In this document: piece after piece, positions 53,523-62,966 of the stretch
How the letters are laid out: each line of letters starts with the position of its first letter
Numbering within the stretch: the stretch's first letter is position 1
Assembly (NCBI RefSeq): GCF_000379725.1
Contig: NZ_KB903623.1
Location: 97,251-161,250, forward strand
DNA: 64,000 bases
Direction of reading: 5' to 3'
From: Cytophaga aurantiaca DSM 3654
GTDB lineage: Bacteria; Bacteroidota; Bacteroidia; Cytophagales; Cytophagaceae
Notes under the pieces: model-generated
Told to the model about the DNA's origin: nothing
The model's database searches: none
What the model saw: only the letters and a program-made list of their open reading frames with translations
Program-made: the position numbers and the translations under genes

Positions 53523-54770
53523 TCAGTCAATTTTACGGAATACAATGGAGCAGTTATGTCCACCAAAACCGAATGTATTGCACATCGCAATTTTAATTTC
53601 ACGTTTTTCAGCTTTGTTTAACGTAAGTTTCAATCTTGAATCAAACGCTTCATCTCTGTTGTGATTATTAATTGTAGGAGGAACAATTTGGTTTTGAATT
53701 GCAAGTATCGTTGCAATGGATTCAATTGCACCGGCGGCACCTAATAAGTGACCGGTCATTGATTTTGTTGAACTGATATTTAGCTTATAAGCTTGTTCAC
53801 CAAAAACAGCCTGAATAGCAGTTACTTCAGCGATATCACCTAAAGGAGTAGATGTACCGTGAACATTGATGTAGTCAACGTCTTCTTTAACGATTTCAGA
53901 ATCGCTGATGGCGTTAAGCATTACATTTTTTGCACCTAAGCCTTCCGGATGCGGTGCAGTTAAATGATAAGCATCGGCTGACATACCGCCGCCGATAACT
54001 TCACAATAAATTTTTGCTCCACGAGCTTTTGCATGCTCATATTCTTCTAATACCAATGCACCGGCACCTTCACCCATTACAAAACCATCTCTGTCTTTAT
54101 CAAATGGACGGGAAGCCGTTGCCGGATCATCGTTTCTTTCTGATAAAGCTCTACATGCATTGAAACCACCGATACCTGATTCTACAACTGCAGCTTCAGA
54201 ACCACCGGCAATAATAATGTTTGCTTTGTTTAAACGGATGTAATTAAATGCGTCCAGGATTGCGTTGGAAGAAGACGCGCAAGCAGAAACAGTAGAAAAA
54301 TTTGGCCCACGAAAACCATTTCTGATAGAAATGTAGCCAGCACTGATGTCAATAATCATTTTAGGGATAAAGAAAGGATTGAAACGAGGTGTTCCGTCTC
54401 CCAAGGCAAATGCCTTTACTTCATCTTCAAACGTTTTAAGGCCACCGATGCCGGCTCCCCAAATCACCCCGATTCTGTCATGATCAAGATCTGGTGTAAT
54501 ACCAGCGTCTTTGATTGCTTCATCGGCCACAACAACTGCATATTGCGTAAAAGGATCCATCTTACGAGCTTCCTTTTTTTCTATGAAGTCTTCAACATTA
54601 AAGTTTTTAACTTCACACGCAAACTTAGTTTTGTGTTTTTCCGGATTGAATTTTGTAATGAGCGCAGCGCCACTAACCCCCTTTATTAGAGAATCCCAAT
54701 ATTCAGGAACAGTATTTCCAATGGGTGTTAATGAACCCAACCCCGTTACAACAACTCTTTTTAAATTCAT
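53523..54770 (-). CDS. fabF: Beta-ketoacyl-ACP synthase II
   Basis: 415 residues, thiolase fold. The catalytic Cys is in TVSACASSSNAI, the two His in NVHGTSTPLGD and SMTGHLLGAAGAIE, and GFGGHNCSIVF closes the C terminus. Elongates acyl-ACP with malonyl-ACP in fatty acid synthesis. Starts 40 bp after acpP. Confidence 0.96.
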   Translation of the reverse strand: MNLKRVVVTGLGSLTPIGNTVPEYWDSLIKGVSGAALITKFNPEKHKTKFACEVKNFNVEDFIEKKEARKMDPFTQYAVVVADEAIKDAGITPDLDHDRIGVIWGAGIGGLKTFEDEVKAFALGDGTPRFNPFFIPKMIIDISAGYISIRNGFRGPNFSTVSACASSSNAILDAFNYIRLNKANIIIAGGSEAAVVESGIGGFNACRALSERNDDPATASRPFDKDRDGFVMGEGAGALVLEEYEHAKARGAKIYCEVIGGGMSADAYHLTAPHPEGLGAKNVMLNAISDSEIVKEDVDYINVHGTSTPLGDIAEVTAIQAVFGEQAYKLNISSTKSMTGHLLGAAGAIESIATILAIQNQIVPPTINNHNRDEAFDSRLKLTLNKAEKREIKIAMCNTFGFGGHNCSIVFRKID

Positions 54771-54810
54771 GATATGAATTTACCGGATTTAATGAATGAT
54801 TTAGATGAAA

Positions 54811-55047
54811 TTATTTAACGTGTTGCTCTAGGTAAGCAATAGCCTGACCAACAGTTGTGATGTTTTCAGCTTGTTCGTCTGGGATAGAAATGTTAAACTC
54901 TTTTTCAAATTCCATGATAAGTTCAACAGTATCTAGTGAATCAGCACCTAGATCATTAGTGAAACTTGCTTCAGTAGTAACTTCTGATTCTTCAACACCT
55001 AATTTCTCAACGATGATGCTTTTTACTTTTTGTGCGATTTCTGACAT
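54811..55047 (-). CDS. acpP: Acyl carrier protein
   Basis: 78 residues, acidic four-helix protein with the phosphopantetheine Ser in [16 protein letters not shown]. Carries acyl chains for fatty acid and lipid A synthesis. First gene of the acpP-fabF-rnc unit. Confidence 0.97.
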   Translation of the reverse strand: MSEIAQKVKSIIVEKLGVEESEVTTEASFTNDLGADSLDTVELIMEFEKEFNISIPDEQAENITTVGQAIAYLEQHVK

Positions 55048-55262
55048 TTTTTTACATTTTTTAGTAAAACACGGGGCAAAGAAATGAATTTTATGCTAGT
55101 TTGTCAAACTATTTCCAGTATTCTTTTTTTATAGTTGATAACTTTGATTCCCAAATCGGCTATTTCATTGTAAATTTACGTGTTCTTACAATTTAAAATA
55201 TTCAGGATAGTTATTAACACTACCACAAAGAATTAAATATTTAAGAAAATAGTCTGACAGAA

Positions 55263-55694
55263 ATGAAAACAAACAAGCTGGTTGTTGACTTTGATTACAG
55301 TTTTAAAATGCTCGGTATTATATCGTCTGCAAAGGAATATAAGCTGGCCTGGAACATGAATCAATTGTTAAAAATTCATTTAATTAAAGCCGAAGATATA
55401 AATTTACAATTTCAAAATGATTGTAACATATTGGTTAGCACGTATCTGTATTTAACCGAGTATAGTCAGATACGACTTTTGAAAAATAAATCAATTGAAT
55501 TTACTAATATTGCGAAACCTTACCTAATTCCGGAGTTAAAGGATTATGATTATTTTATTCATATTCTTGATGAAGGCTGTATCTTTGATGAGGAATGGAT
55601 AAAAGAACAATTGCAGGATTGTGCCGCTATTCAATACATTAAAGTAATTGACGTAAGTGAATTAAAATCGAAAGATAATCTAATATTTATTTAA
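55263..55694 (+). CDS. IPExxxVDY family protein
   Basis: 143 residues. Contains the family motif IPELKDYDYFIHI (near residue 90) with the following acidic LDEGCIFDEEW. No signal peptide or membrane helix, so cytoplasmic. The function of this Bacteroidota family is unknown; members are often found directly upstream of pyruvate kinase, as here (8-bp gap), which suggests co-expression and perhaps a regulatory role. Confidence 0.85.
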   Translation: MKTNKLVVDFDYSFKMLGIISSAKEYKLAWNMNQLLKIHLIKAEDINLQFQNDCNILVSTYLYLTEYSQIRLLKNKSIEFTNIAKPYLIPELKDYDYFIHILDEGCIFDEEWIKEQLQDCAAIQYIKVIDVSELKSKDNLIFI

Positions 55695-55702
55695 GTATTA
55701 AC

Positions 55703-57115
55703 ATGGTAAACAAGAAAACAAAGATTATTGCAACTGTAGGTCCGGCATGTAACACGAAGGAAAAACTGTGGGAGTTGGTTCAAGCTGGTGCGAACATTTT
55801 CAGATTGAATTTTTCTCATGGAACTCATGACGTACATCAAAGCGTGATTAATGCGATTCGTGAAATCAGAAAAGAACAAGGCGTTAACATTGCAATCCTT
55901 CAGGATTTACAAGGTCCTAAAATTCGTACAGACGAAGTTGAGAACAACGGAGTAGAACTTGTAGAAGGTGCTAAGATTGTTATTACAAAAGAAAAAATGT
56001 TGGGTACTAAAGATAAAATTAGTACTTCATATAAAATGCTTACTTCAGATGTTAAAAAAGGCGATGCTATTTTAATTGATGATGGTAACATTGAATTAAA
56101 AGTTTTAGAAACAGGTAACGGTGAAGTTACATGTGTAGTTATTTATGGCGGTATCTTGAAATCTCGTAAAGGTATTAACTTGCCAAACACGATTGTTTCT
56201 GAACCATCATTAACAGATAAGGATAAAGAAGATTTATTATTCGGTCTTAAGAATGATGTAGATTGGATCGCCTTATCTTTTGTTCGTAGCGCTGTTGATT
56301 TGAATGAATTAAAAGCAATCGTTAAAGAACATGGAAAAGCTTGTAAAGTAATTGCAAAAGTTGAAAAGCCAGAAGCAGTTAAAGATATTGATGCAATTAT
56401 CGATGCATCTGATGCAATCATGGTTGCGCGTGGTGATCTTGGAGTTGAGCTTCAAATGGAAGACGTTCCGATGATCCAGAAAATGATCATTAGAAAATGT
56501 AACGAATTGGGTAAGCCTGTAATCGTTGCTACACAAATGATGGAAAGCATGATTTCTAATGCGCGTCCTACACGTGCTGAAGCAAGTGATGTTGCGAATG
56601 CAATTATTGATGGTGCAGATACAATCATGTTGTCAGCTGAAACAGCTTCAGGTAGCTATCCTGTACTTACAGTGAAATCAATGACACGTATTTGTCAAGC
56701 AGTAGAAAAAGAAGCTGATATCTATAATAAGACTACAAGCGACGATATTGAAAATAATAGCGATAGTGTAATTGCTTCTGCATGTGAATTAGCAGATAAA
56801 GTAAATGCTAAAGCAATTATTGGTTTATCTCAGTCTGGTTATTCAGCATTCAGAATTGCGAGCCATAGACCTAAAGCAAATATTTACATTGCTACTCACG
56901 ATGAGCAATTAATGAATCAAATGAATTTGGTTTGGGGGGTTAGAGCATTTAAATTCGAAAAGTTTACAACTACAGACGAATCGATTGAAGCCGTTAAGAA
57001 AAGTTTAGTGTCGAATGGTCTTTTGAAGAAAGGAGATATCTATGTCACTACGGCGTCAATGCCCATGGCAGATATCCAGTTGGCAAATAGTTTGAAATTA
57101 GGAATTGTTGAATAA
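55703..57115 (+). CDS. pyk: Pyruvate kinase
   Basis: 470 residues, normal length for the class. TIM-barrel active-site motifs: KTKIIATVGPAC, GANIFRLNFSHGTH, LQDLQGPKIRT, VIAKVEKPEAV, MVARGDLGVELQ, ATQMMESMISNARPTRAEASDVANAI. A B domain sits near 70-165 and the C-terminal domain is intact. Converts phosphoenolpyruvate and ADP to pyruvate and ATP. Starts 8 bp after the IPExxxVDY gene. Confidence 0.96.
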   Translation: MVNKKTKIIATVGPACNTKEKLWELVQAGANIFRLNFSHGTHDVHQSVINAIREIRKEQGVNIAILQDLQGPKIRTDEVENNGVELVEGAKIVITKEKMLGTKDKISTSYKMLTSDVKKGDAILIDDGNIELKVLETGNGEVTCVVIYGGILKSRKGINLPNTIVSEPSLTDKDKEDLLFGLKNDVDWIALSFVRSAVDLNELKAIVKEHGKACKVIAKVEKPEAVKDIDAIIDASDAIMVARGDLGVELQMEDVPMIQKMIIRKCNELGKPVIVATQMMESMISNARPTRAEASDVANAIIDGADTIMLSAETASGSYPVLTVKSMTRICQAVEKEADIYNKTTSDDIENNSDSVIASACELADKVNAKAIIGLSQSGYSAFRIASHRPKANIYIATHDEQLMNQMNLVWGVRAFKFEKFTTTDESIEAVKKSLVSNGLLKKGDIYVTTASMPMADIQLANSLKLGIVE

Positions 57116-57137
57116 TGATTCTTTCTTAAAATAAATC

Positions 57138-57172
57138 AAAGCCCTTTGAATATTTTTCAGAGGGCTTTTTTT
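57138..57172 (+). terminator. pyk terminator
   Basis: AAAGCCCTTTGAA and TTCAGAGGGCTTTTTTT form the stem, 22 bp after the stop. Confidence 0.88.
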
Positions 57173-57259
57173 ATAGGAAAATAAATATGAACTTCATTTT
57201 GCGAACAGTTATATTTATTTTATCTCGTTAAATATATTTACTTAAAATTTATTACATAA

Positions 57260-58312
57260 ATGGATATCGGTTTATTAAAAAATATTTGCGAAACACCTGG
57301 TGTACCTGGCTATGAGCAGGCTGTACGTGCTTTGGTATTGAAAGAAGTAACACATTTAGTTGATCATGTGTGGGTAGATAATATCGGTAATGTATTTGCC
57401 TTGAAAAAAGGTGTGCGTAATCCGGAAAGCAAAAAAGTAATGGTGGCTGCTCACATGGATGAGATAGGCTTCATTGTATCTCATATCGATGATCAAGGGT
57501 TTCTTCGTTTTCAAACCTTGGGGGGTTTTGATCCGAAAACGTTGACAGCACAACGTGTGATTGTTCATGGTAAGAAAGATTTAGTAGGTGTAATGGGGGC
57601 TAAGCCTATTCATGTTATGTCTCCCGAAGAGAAAAATAAGCCTGCGAAGATCGAAGATTTTTTCATAGATCTTGGAATGAAAAAAGAAGAGGTTGAACAA
57701 TACATTAGCATTGGAGATACGGTAACAAGAGAGCGTTCTTTAATTGAGATGGGCGATTGCATTAACTGTAAATCATTAGATAATCGTATCTCTGTGTTCA
57801 TACTTATTGAAACATTAAGAAGATTGCAGTATCAGGAAGTACCGTACGATTTCTATGCAGTATTTACGGTGCAGGAAGAAGTAGGCTTGCGCGGAGCAGG
57901 TGTAGCAGCTCATAGCATTAATCCGGACTTTGCCATTGCATTGGATACAACGATTGCATACGATGTACCAGGAGCACGCGCACATGAAAAATGCACAGAG
58001 CTTGGCAAAGGAACTGCCATTAAGATTTTAGATTCGTCAACCATTTGCGATTACAGAATGGTTGCTTATTTAAAACAACAGGCACAATACAAAAATATTA
58101 TGTGGCAGCCGGAAATTCTTGTAGCTGGTGGTACAGATACTGCGCCTTTACAACGCAATGGTAAGAACGGCTCTATTGCAGGTGCTATATCCATTCCTAC
58201 ACGTCACATTCACCAGGTAATTGAAATGGTGAATAAGCAGGATGTTGAGTTGAGTATACAATTGCTGCAGGTTGCTGTAGAGAATCTGGATCAGTATAGT
58301 TGGAATCATTAA
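57260..58312 (+). CDS. M42 family metallopeptidase (aminopeptidase)
   Basis: 350 residues. Zinc ligands in VAAHMDEIGF (His, Asp), the catalytic EEVGLRGAG and the Asp in ALDTTIAYD, with the late His in PTRHIHQVIEM. CKSLDNRISVFILIETLRR holds the bridging Asp. The family (FrvX/glutamyl-aminopeptidase) forms large tetrahedral assemblies that trim peptides in the cytoplasm. Followed at once by a terminator. Confidence 0.92.
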   Translation: MDIGLLKNICETPGVPGYEQAVRALVLKEVTHLVDHVWVDNIGNVFALKKGVRNPESKKVMVAAHMDEIGFIVSHIDDQGFLRFQTLGGFDPKTLTAQRVIVHGKKDLVGVMGAKPIHVMSPEEKNKPAKIEDFFIDLGMKKEEVEQYISIGDTVTRERSLIEMGDCINCKSLDNRISVFILIETLRRLQYQEVPYDFYAVFTVQEEVGLRGAGVAAHSINPDFAIALDTTIAYDVPGARAHEKCTELGKGTAIKILDSSTICDYRMVAYLKQQAQYKNIMWQPEILVAGGTDTAPLQRNGKNGSIAGAISIPTRHIHQVIEMVNKQDVELSIQLLQVAVENLDQYSWNH

Positions 58313-58317
58313 TATTC

Positions 58318-58350
58318 AAAAGGGAAGTGAGAGCTTCCCTTTTTTGTTTT
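58318..58350 (+). terminator. Terminator of the M42 peptidase gene
   Basis: AAAAGGGAAG and CTTCCCTTTTTT around a TGAGAG loop. Confidence 0.88.
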
Positions 58351-58429
58351 TATATAATGCTGAATTTTATAAAATATTTTTCTATCTTTTATAGAGAATG
58401 GATATTGGTACAATTCAAAAATAAAGCTT

Positions 58430-59308
58430 ATGCAATTCGGAAAAACAGATACGCCTGAAGAGGTTGATTTTACTTTGCCTAAAGATCATGCAGATACTAA
58501 AAAAGTATTAGGCGAATCCAAGCCAAATAAGAACTTTAAGGTGTATGTTGGTTGTGCAAAGTGGAATAAAACAGATCTGAAAAATTTTTATCCGAAGGGA
58601 ACAAAAGATGAGTTGAGCTATTATTCAACACAGTTTAACAGCATTGAATTAAATGCAACGTTTTATAAATCCCCCTCTAAAGATCAGGTAGAAACCTGGA
58701 AAGAGAAAGCTGCAAAAGGATTTAAATTCTTCCCTAAAATTCCGAATACCATCAGCCATTTTAAACGTTTGGTAGGAGTGGATGCTGTGGTTGAAGAGTT
58801 CTGTGATGCTGTTGTTCTGTTTGAAGAAAATCTAGGAATGACTTTTTTACAGATGCACGATAATTTCAAACCGAAAGACATTGATAAACTTGAAACATTT
58901 CTAAAGAAATTCCCGAAGGCAGTACCATTGGCTGTAGAACTGCGCAACGAAGAATGGTATTCTGATAAAAAGGTGCAGGATGAGTTGCATGCACTTCTTG
59001 TTAAATATAAAAAGACGTTTATTGTTGTAGATACTGCAGCACGTAGAGATATTATACATATGCGGCTGACTTCTGATAAAGCATTTATTCGTTATGTAGG
59101 CGCGAATCATGAAAGCGATTATTCTAGACTGGATGATTGGATCAAGCGTATTAAAACATGGCGTAAAGAAGGATTGAATGAATTATACTTTTTTGTGCAC
59201 CAGAATATTGAATTAGAATCACCTTTGTTGTCAGCTTATTTTATTGAAAAGATGAATAAGGCCTTTGAACTTGAGTTGAAAGTGCCAGAGACTGTAAAGA
59301 AAAAATAA
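58430..59308 (+). CDS. DUF72 (YecE-like) protein
   Basis: 292 residues. TIM-barrel DUF72 signature motifs: YVGCAKWNKTDLKNFYPKG, YYSTQFNSIELNATFYKSPS, FKFFPKIPNTISHFKRL, LGMTFLQMHDNFKP and PLAVELRNEEWYSD. Function of the family is not established. An unusually charged N-terminal extension (about 35 residues) precedes the domain. Followed by gntP after 34 bp. Confidence 0.88.
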   Translation: MQFGKTDTPEEVDFTLPKDHADTKKVLGESKPNKNFKVYVGCAKWNKTDLKNFYPKGTKDELSYYSTQFNSIELNATFYKSPSKDQVETWKEKAAKGFKFFPKIPNTISHFKRLVGVDAVVEEFCDAVVLFEENLGMTFLQMHDNFKPKDIDKLETFLKKFPKAVPLAVELRNEEWYSDKKVQDELHALLVKYKKTFIVVDTAARRDIIHMRLTSDKAFIRYVGANHESDYSRLDDWIKRIKTWRKEGLNELYFFVHQNIELESPLLSAYFIEKMNKAFELELKVPETVKKK

Positions 59309-59342
59309 TAAAATCATAGTATATACATTCATAACCGAAAAA

Positions 59343-60656
59343 ATGTCCCTACTTTTTATTTTACTGTTAGTTATCGGAACGTTAATTTTTTTAACGGCTA
59401 TATTAAAATTATCTCCATTTATATCTTTTATTCTTGTAACAATTCTTGCCGGAATTTTATTCGGCATGCCTTTAAATGAGATTGTAAAGTCTTTTCAAAA
59501 AGGCATAGGCGATATGCTGGGCAGTATTCTGATAACATTAACTGCCGGTGCCATGATCGGTAAGCTCGTTGCAGAAAGCGGAGCCGCAACGGTCATTGCA
59601 GATAAGATCATTGATATCTGCGGTGAAAAATATCTACAATGGGGTTTGCTTCTAACAGGTTTAATTATAGGTATTCCATTATTTTATAATGTAGGATTTG
59701 TGTTGGTTATACCAATTGTTTTTACGCTGGTGTATCGATATAAGCTTCCTGCAGTATATGTTGGGATTCCCATGCTGGCTGCATTGTCTGTAGCGCATAG
59801 TCTGTTGCCACCGCACCCGTCACCTGCATCATTGGTTGGTACCTTTCATGCAAGTATGATCAAAACATTTTTATATGGAATTGTTGTTGCCATACCTGCA
59901 ATCATTATTGCCGGTCCTCTCTTTGCCAGAACATTGAAAAATATTCAATCGGAAGGTGAACTTCCTTTGGTAGAGCATACTGTTGCAGCACATGAATTGC
60001 CTGGAGTTTTTAACAGTATTTTCTCTGCGTTGCTGCCTGTGTTTTTATTGCTGGCTACTTTCTTGTTTTCTTTTTTTATTAAGAATCAAACAGGCACTCA
60101 GATTTTATTATTCATAAAAGAACCATCTATATTAATGCTAATCTCATTGATTGTTGTAAGTATTACATTAGGTATTAAACAAGGTGTTAGTATTAAGAAT
60201 ATAATGCATACGTATGAATCGGGCATAAAAGATATTGCCATGATTATTTTAATTATAGGAGCTTCAGGCGGATTGAAACAGATACTTATTGACAGTGAAG
60301 CAAGTGTTGCTATCGGCAGCTATTTTCAGACACTCGAAATAAATCCACTACTATTGGGATGGCTGATTGCCGCGATTATCCGCTTATGCCTAGGGTCGGC
60401 TACAGTTGCAGGACTAACGGCTGCAGGTATAATTGCACCACTCATGAATCAAATTGATGCAGATCCAAATCTTATGATTTTAGCTATCGGCTCAGGAAGC
60501 ATCTTTTGTTCTCATGTGAATGATACCGGCTTCTGGATGTTTAAAGAATATTTTAATGTATCTATAAAAGATACGTTCTTATCCTGGACAGTTATGGAGA
60601 GTATCGTATCTGTTATGGGGCTTGGTGGTGTATTATTGCTAAGCATATGGATATAA
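59343..60656 (+). CDS. gntP: GntP family gluconate:proton symporter
   Basis: 437 residues, about 12 membrane helices, with LAGILFGMPLNEIVKSFQKGIGDMLGS, LFYNVGFVLVIPIVFTLV, HSLLPPHPSPASLVG and GLTAAGIIAPLMNQ. Imports gluconate, or a related sugar acid, with protons. The gluconokinase/6-phosphogluconate dehydrogenase fusion gene follows after 40 bp, which makes gluconate the likely substrate. Confidence 0.92.
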   Translation: MSLLFILLLVIGTLIFLTAILKLSPFISFILVTILAGILFGMPLNEIVKSFQKGIGDMLGSILITLTAGAMIGKLVAESGAATVIADKIIDICGEKYLQWGLLLTGLIIGIPLFYNVGFVLVIPIVFTLVYRYKLPAVYVGIPMLAALSVAHSLLPPHPSPASLVGTFHASMIKTFLYGIVVAIPAIIIAGPLFARTLKNIQSEGELPLVEHTVAAHELPGVFNSIFSALLPVFLLLATFLFSFFIKNQTGTQILLFIKEPSILMLISLIVVSITLGIKQGVSIKNIMHTYESGIKDIAMIILIIGASGGLKQILIDSEASVAIGSYFQTLEINPLLLGWLIAAIIRLCLGSATVAGLTAAGIIAPLMNQIDADPNLMILAIGSGSIFCSHVNDTGFWMFKEYFNVSIKDTFLSWTVMESIVSVMGLGGVLLLSIWI

Positions 60657-60696
60657 TGAGTCTCAATGTTTAATTTGAAAATTGAATACGTGTTCA

Positions 60697-62580
60697 ATGG
60701 AAAATAGAATATATATTTTTATGGGGGTTTCCGGTTGTGGCAAAACAACCATTGGTAAACTATTTGCTGAAACATTAGGAGCAAAATTTTATGACGGCGA
60801 TACATTTCATCCCGAATCAAATATTGAAAAAATGGCTGCCGGAATTCCGCTTACAGATGACGATAGATACAATTGGTTGGTAGATATTAATAAGCAAGCA
60901 CGTGAGTTGTTCAGTAGCGGACAGTCTGCAGTGTTTGCCTGTTCTGCATTGAAGGAAGCATATCGTGTACTTGTGGCACAGCAGATTGGAGATGCTGTTG
61001 TCTGGATTTACTTAAAAGGAGATGTTGATACAATTCATCTGAGATTAAAAAATAGAAAAGGGCATTTTATGTCTCCGGAACTTTTACAATCTCAATTTGA
61101 CATTCTGGAAGAACCGGATTCTGCGATTTATATAGATACAGCATTAGATACGAACACTATTATTCAGACAATTGTGAAAAAACTAACAAAATCAGAATTT
61201 GGATTGGTAGGCCTTGGAGTAATGGGGAAAAGCCTGGCCAGAAACTTTGCGGGCAAAGGTATATCCCTCTCTTTATACAATCGTTTTATTAAAGGTTCTG
61301 AAGAACAGATTGCCGAAAAAAGTATTTCTGAATATCCTGAATTGCACTCAGCTGTTGGTTTTGAAGATTTGAAGTCATTCGCAGAATCATTGGAAAGACC
61401 ACGAAAGATTTTTCTGATGATCAAAGCAGGTGAAGAAACAGATACGTTTATAGATGAGCTGGTGCCATATTTGAATAACGGAGATGTCATCATTGATGGT
61501 GGTAATTCATACTATGGCGACACACAAAGACGTATCCTATTTCTAAAATTAAAAGGTATACATTTTATTGGAACAGGCGTTTCTGGAGGAGAGCAAGGTG
61601 CGCTCACAGGCCCATCTATTATGCCTTCCGGTCCTGCTGAGGCGTACAAGCTGGTTGAAAGATATTTGACATTGATTGCTGCAAAAGATAAATCAGGTGA
61701 TCCGTGCTGTACGTATATTGGAATAGATGGCTCGGGACATTTTGTTAAAATGATTCACAATGGCATTGAATATGCCGAGATGCAATTGATTGCAGAAGTA
61801 TATGTGTATTTACGATATGCTGTTAAGATGCAGCCTCCTCAGATTGCAGCGGTATTTACCGAGTGGGACAAGAGTGAATTAAATAGCTATCTATTGGGAA
61901 TCACTGCAGCACTTTTAGTAAAGAAAGAAGGAGATGCATGGTTGATCGATTTGATTTTAGATAAAGCAGGAAATAAAGGTACGGGTAACTGGGCAACCAT
62001 TGCGGCATCTGAATTGGGTCAGCCTGCAACACTGATTACTTCAGCACTTCTTGCACGTTATGTTTCAACAATCAAAGAAAATATACGTGTGAATGGCGAA
62101 CAAGCTACTGAGCATAATTTAGAAACGATTTCATTGCCCGAAATTAGAGATGCCTATAGGCTTGCACGGATTGTTAATCACCAGCAAGGTTTTATGTTAA
62201 TAGATGAAGCGTCGAAAAAATATTCATGGGATCTTAATCTTGCTGAGATTGCCCGCATCTGGACAAATGGCTGCATCATACGAAGCGCTTTTATGGAAGA
62301 GCTTGTTTTAGTTTTGAAAAAAGATTCAAACATTTTTGAGAATGCTACTGTTTTGAAACAACTAAAAATTGCAAAATCCGGATTGAAAATGTTTGCAGTA
62401 AGCGCATTGCAATACGATCTATCCATTCCAAGTCATTTGGCAGCACTTGATTATTTAAATGTGCTTATGGGTAATTATGCAACGGCAAATATCATACAGG
62501 CGCAACGCGATTATTTTGGTGCACATACGTATCAGAAGATTGGTGACTCGACAGGTAAATACTATCATACAGAGTGGTAG
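60697..62580 (+). CDS. Fused gluconokinase and 6-phosphogluconate dehydrogenase
   Basis: 627 residues from the ATG at 60697 (a TTG 15 bp upstream is in frame). Residues 1 to about 163 are a GntK-type gluconokinase: P-loop GVSGCGKTT (10-18), FYDGDTFHPESN, ACSALKEAYR. From about residue 166 a full Gnd follows: NADP site GLVGLGVMGKSLARNFAGKG, ILDGGNSYYGDT-like motif as VIIDGGNSYYGDT, GTGVSGGEQGALTGPSIMPSG, catalytic Lys in GHFVKMIHNGIEY, and GTGNWATIAASELG. It would phosphorylate gluconate, then oxidise and decarboxylate it to ribulose-5-phosphate and NADPH. The join is direct, with no stop or frameshift. Confidence 0.93.
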   Translation: MENRIYIFMGVSGCGKTTIGKLFAETLGAKFYDGDTFHPESNIEKMAAGIPLTDDDRYNWLVDINKQARELFSSGQSAVFACSALKEAYRVLVAQQIGDAVVWIYLKGDVDTIHLRLKNRKGHFMSPELLQSQFDILEEPDSAIYIDTALDTNTIIQTIVKKLTKSEFGLVGLGVMGKSLARNFAGKGISLSLYNRFIKGSEEQIAEKSISEYPELHSAVGFEDLKSFAESLERPRKIFLMIKAGEETDTFIDELVPYLNNGDVIIDGGNSYYGDTQRRILFLKLKGIHFIGTGVSGGEQGALTGPSIMPSGPAEAYKLVERYLTLIAAKDKSGDPCCTYIGIDGSGHFVKMIHNGIEYAEMQLIAEVYVYLRYAVKMQPPQIAAVFTEWDKSELNSYLLGITAALLVKKEGDAWLIDLILDKAGNKGTGNWATIAASELGQPATLITSALLARYVSTIKENIRVNGEQATEHNLETISLPEIRDAYRLARIVNHQQGFMLIDEASKKYSWDLNLAEIARIWTNGCIIRSAFMEELVLVLKKDSNIFENATVLKQLKIAKSGLKMFAVSALQYDLSIPSHLAALDYLNVLMGNYATANIIQAQRDYFGAHTYQKIGDSTGKYYHTEW

Positions 62581-62620
62581 GCTTATTAATTTGTTTTTTA
62601 TAGCAAAGCCTTGTAATTAA

Positions 62621-62938
62621 TTATTGGAAATGCTTGGGAATGAATTGGTATGATACCAATATCAGTATAACATGCAGAGTTATTAGTAGTATTTTGGTAA
62701 TATTCTTTTTTTGAAATGAATCGATCAATAATCCATATAAGGGATATTGAAAAAAGCCTGCAAGAAGAAATCCTAAATCTATTGTACTTGATCGAATGAA
62801 TTGAATGGTTGCAAATGGAAAAAGGATAATTGTTGGTTCTATCCATCCATGGCCTCCACCTAACAGGAAAAAACATGCAATAATTAAAACAGGAGTGAGG
62901 ACAATAAAACAAATTGTCCATTTATATTTTCGAAACAT
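62621..62938 (-). CDS. Small membrane protein of unknown function
   Basis: 105 residues from the ATG at 62938; the in-frame extension to 63001 runs into the next gene and is not used. Three hydrophobic helices (TICFIVLTPVLIIACFFLLGG, ILFPFATIQFIRSS with GFLLAGFFQYPLYGLLI, ILLITLHVILILVSYQF). No family recognised. Follows the J-domain-like gene by 28 bp on the same strand. Confidence 0.6.
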   Translation of the reverse strand: MFRKYKWTICFIVLTPVLIIACFFLLGGGHGWIEPTIILFPFATIQFIRSSTIDLGFLLAGFFQYPLYGLLIDSFQKKNITKILLITLHVILILVSYQFIPKHFQ

Positions 62939-62966
62939 AAGTCTGGCGTTTAATATACTAGTGTAA

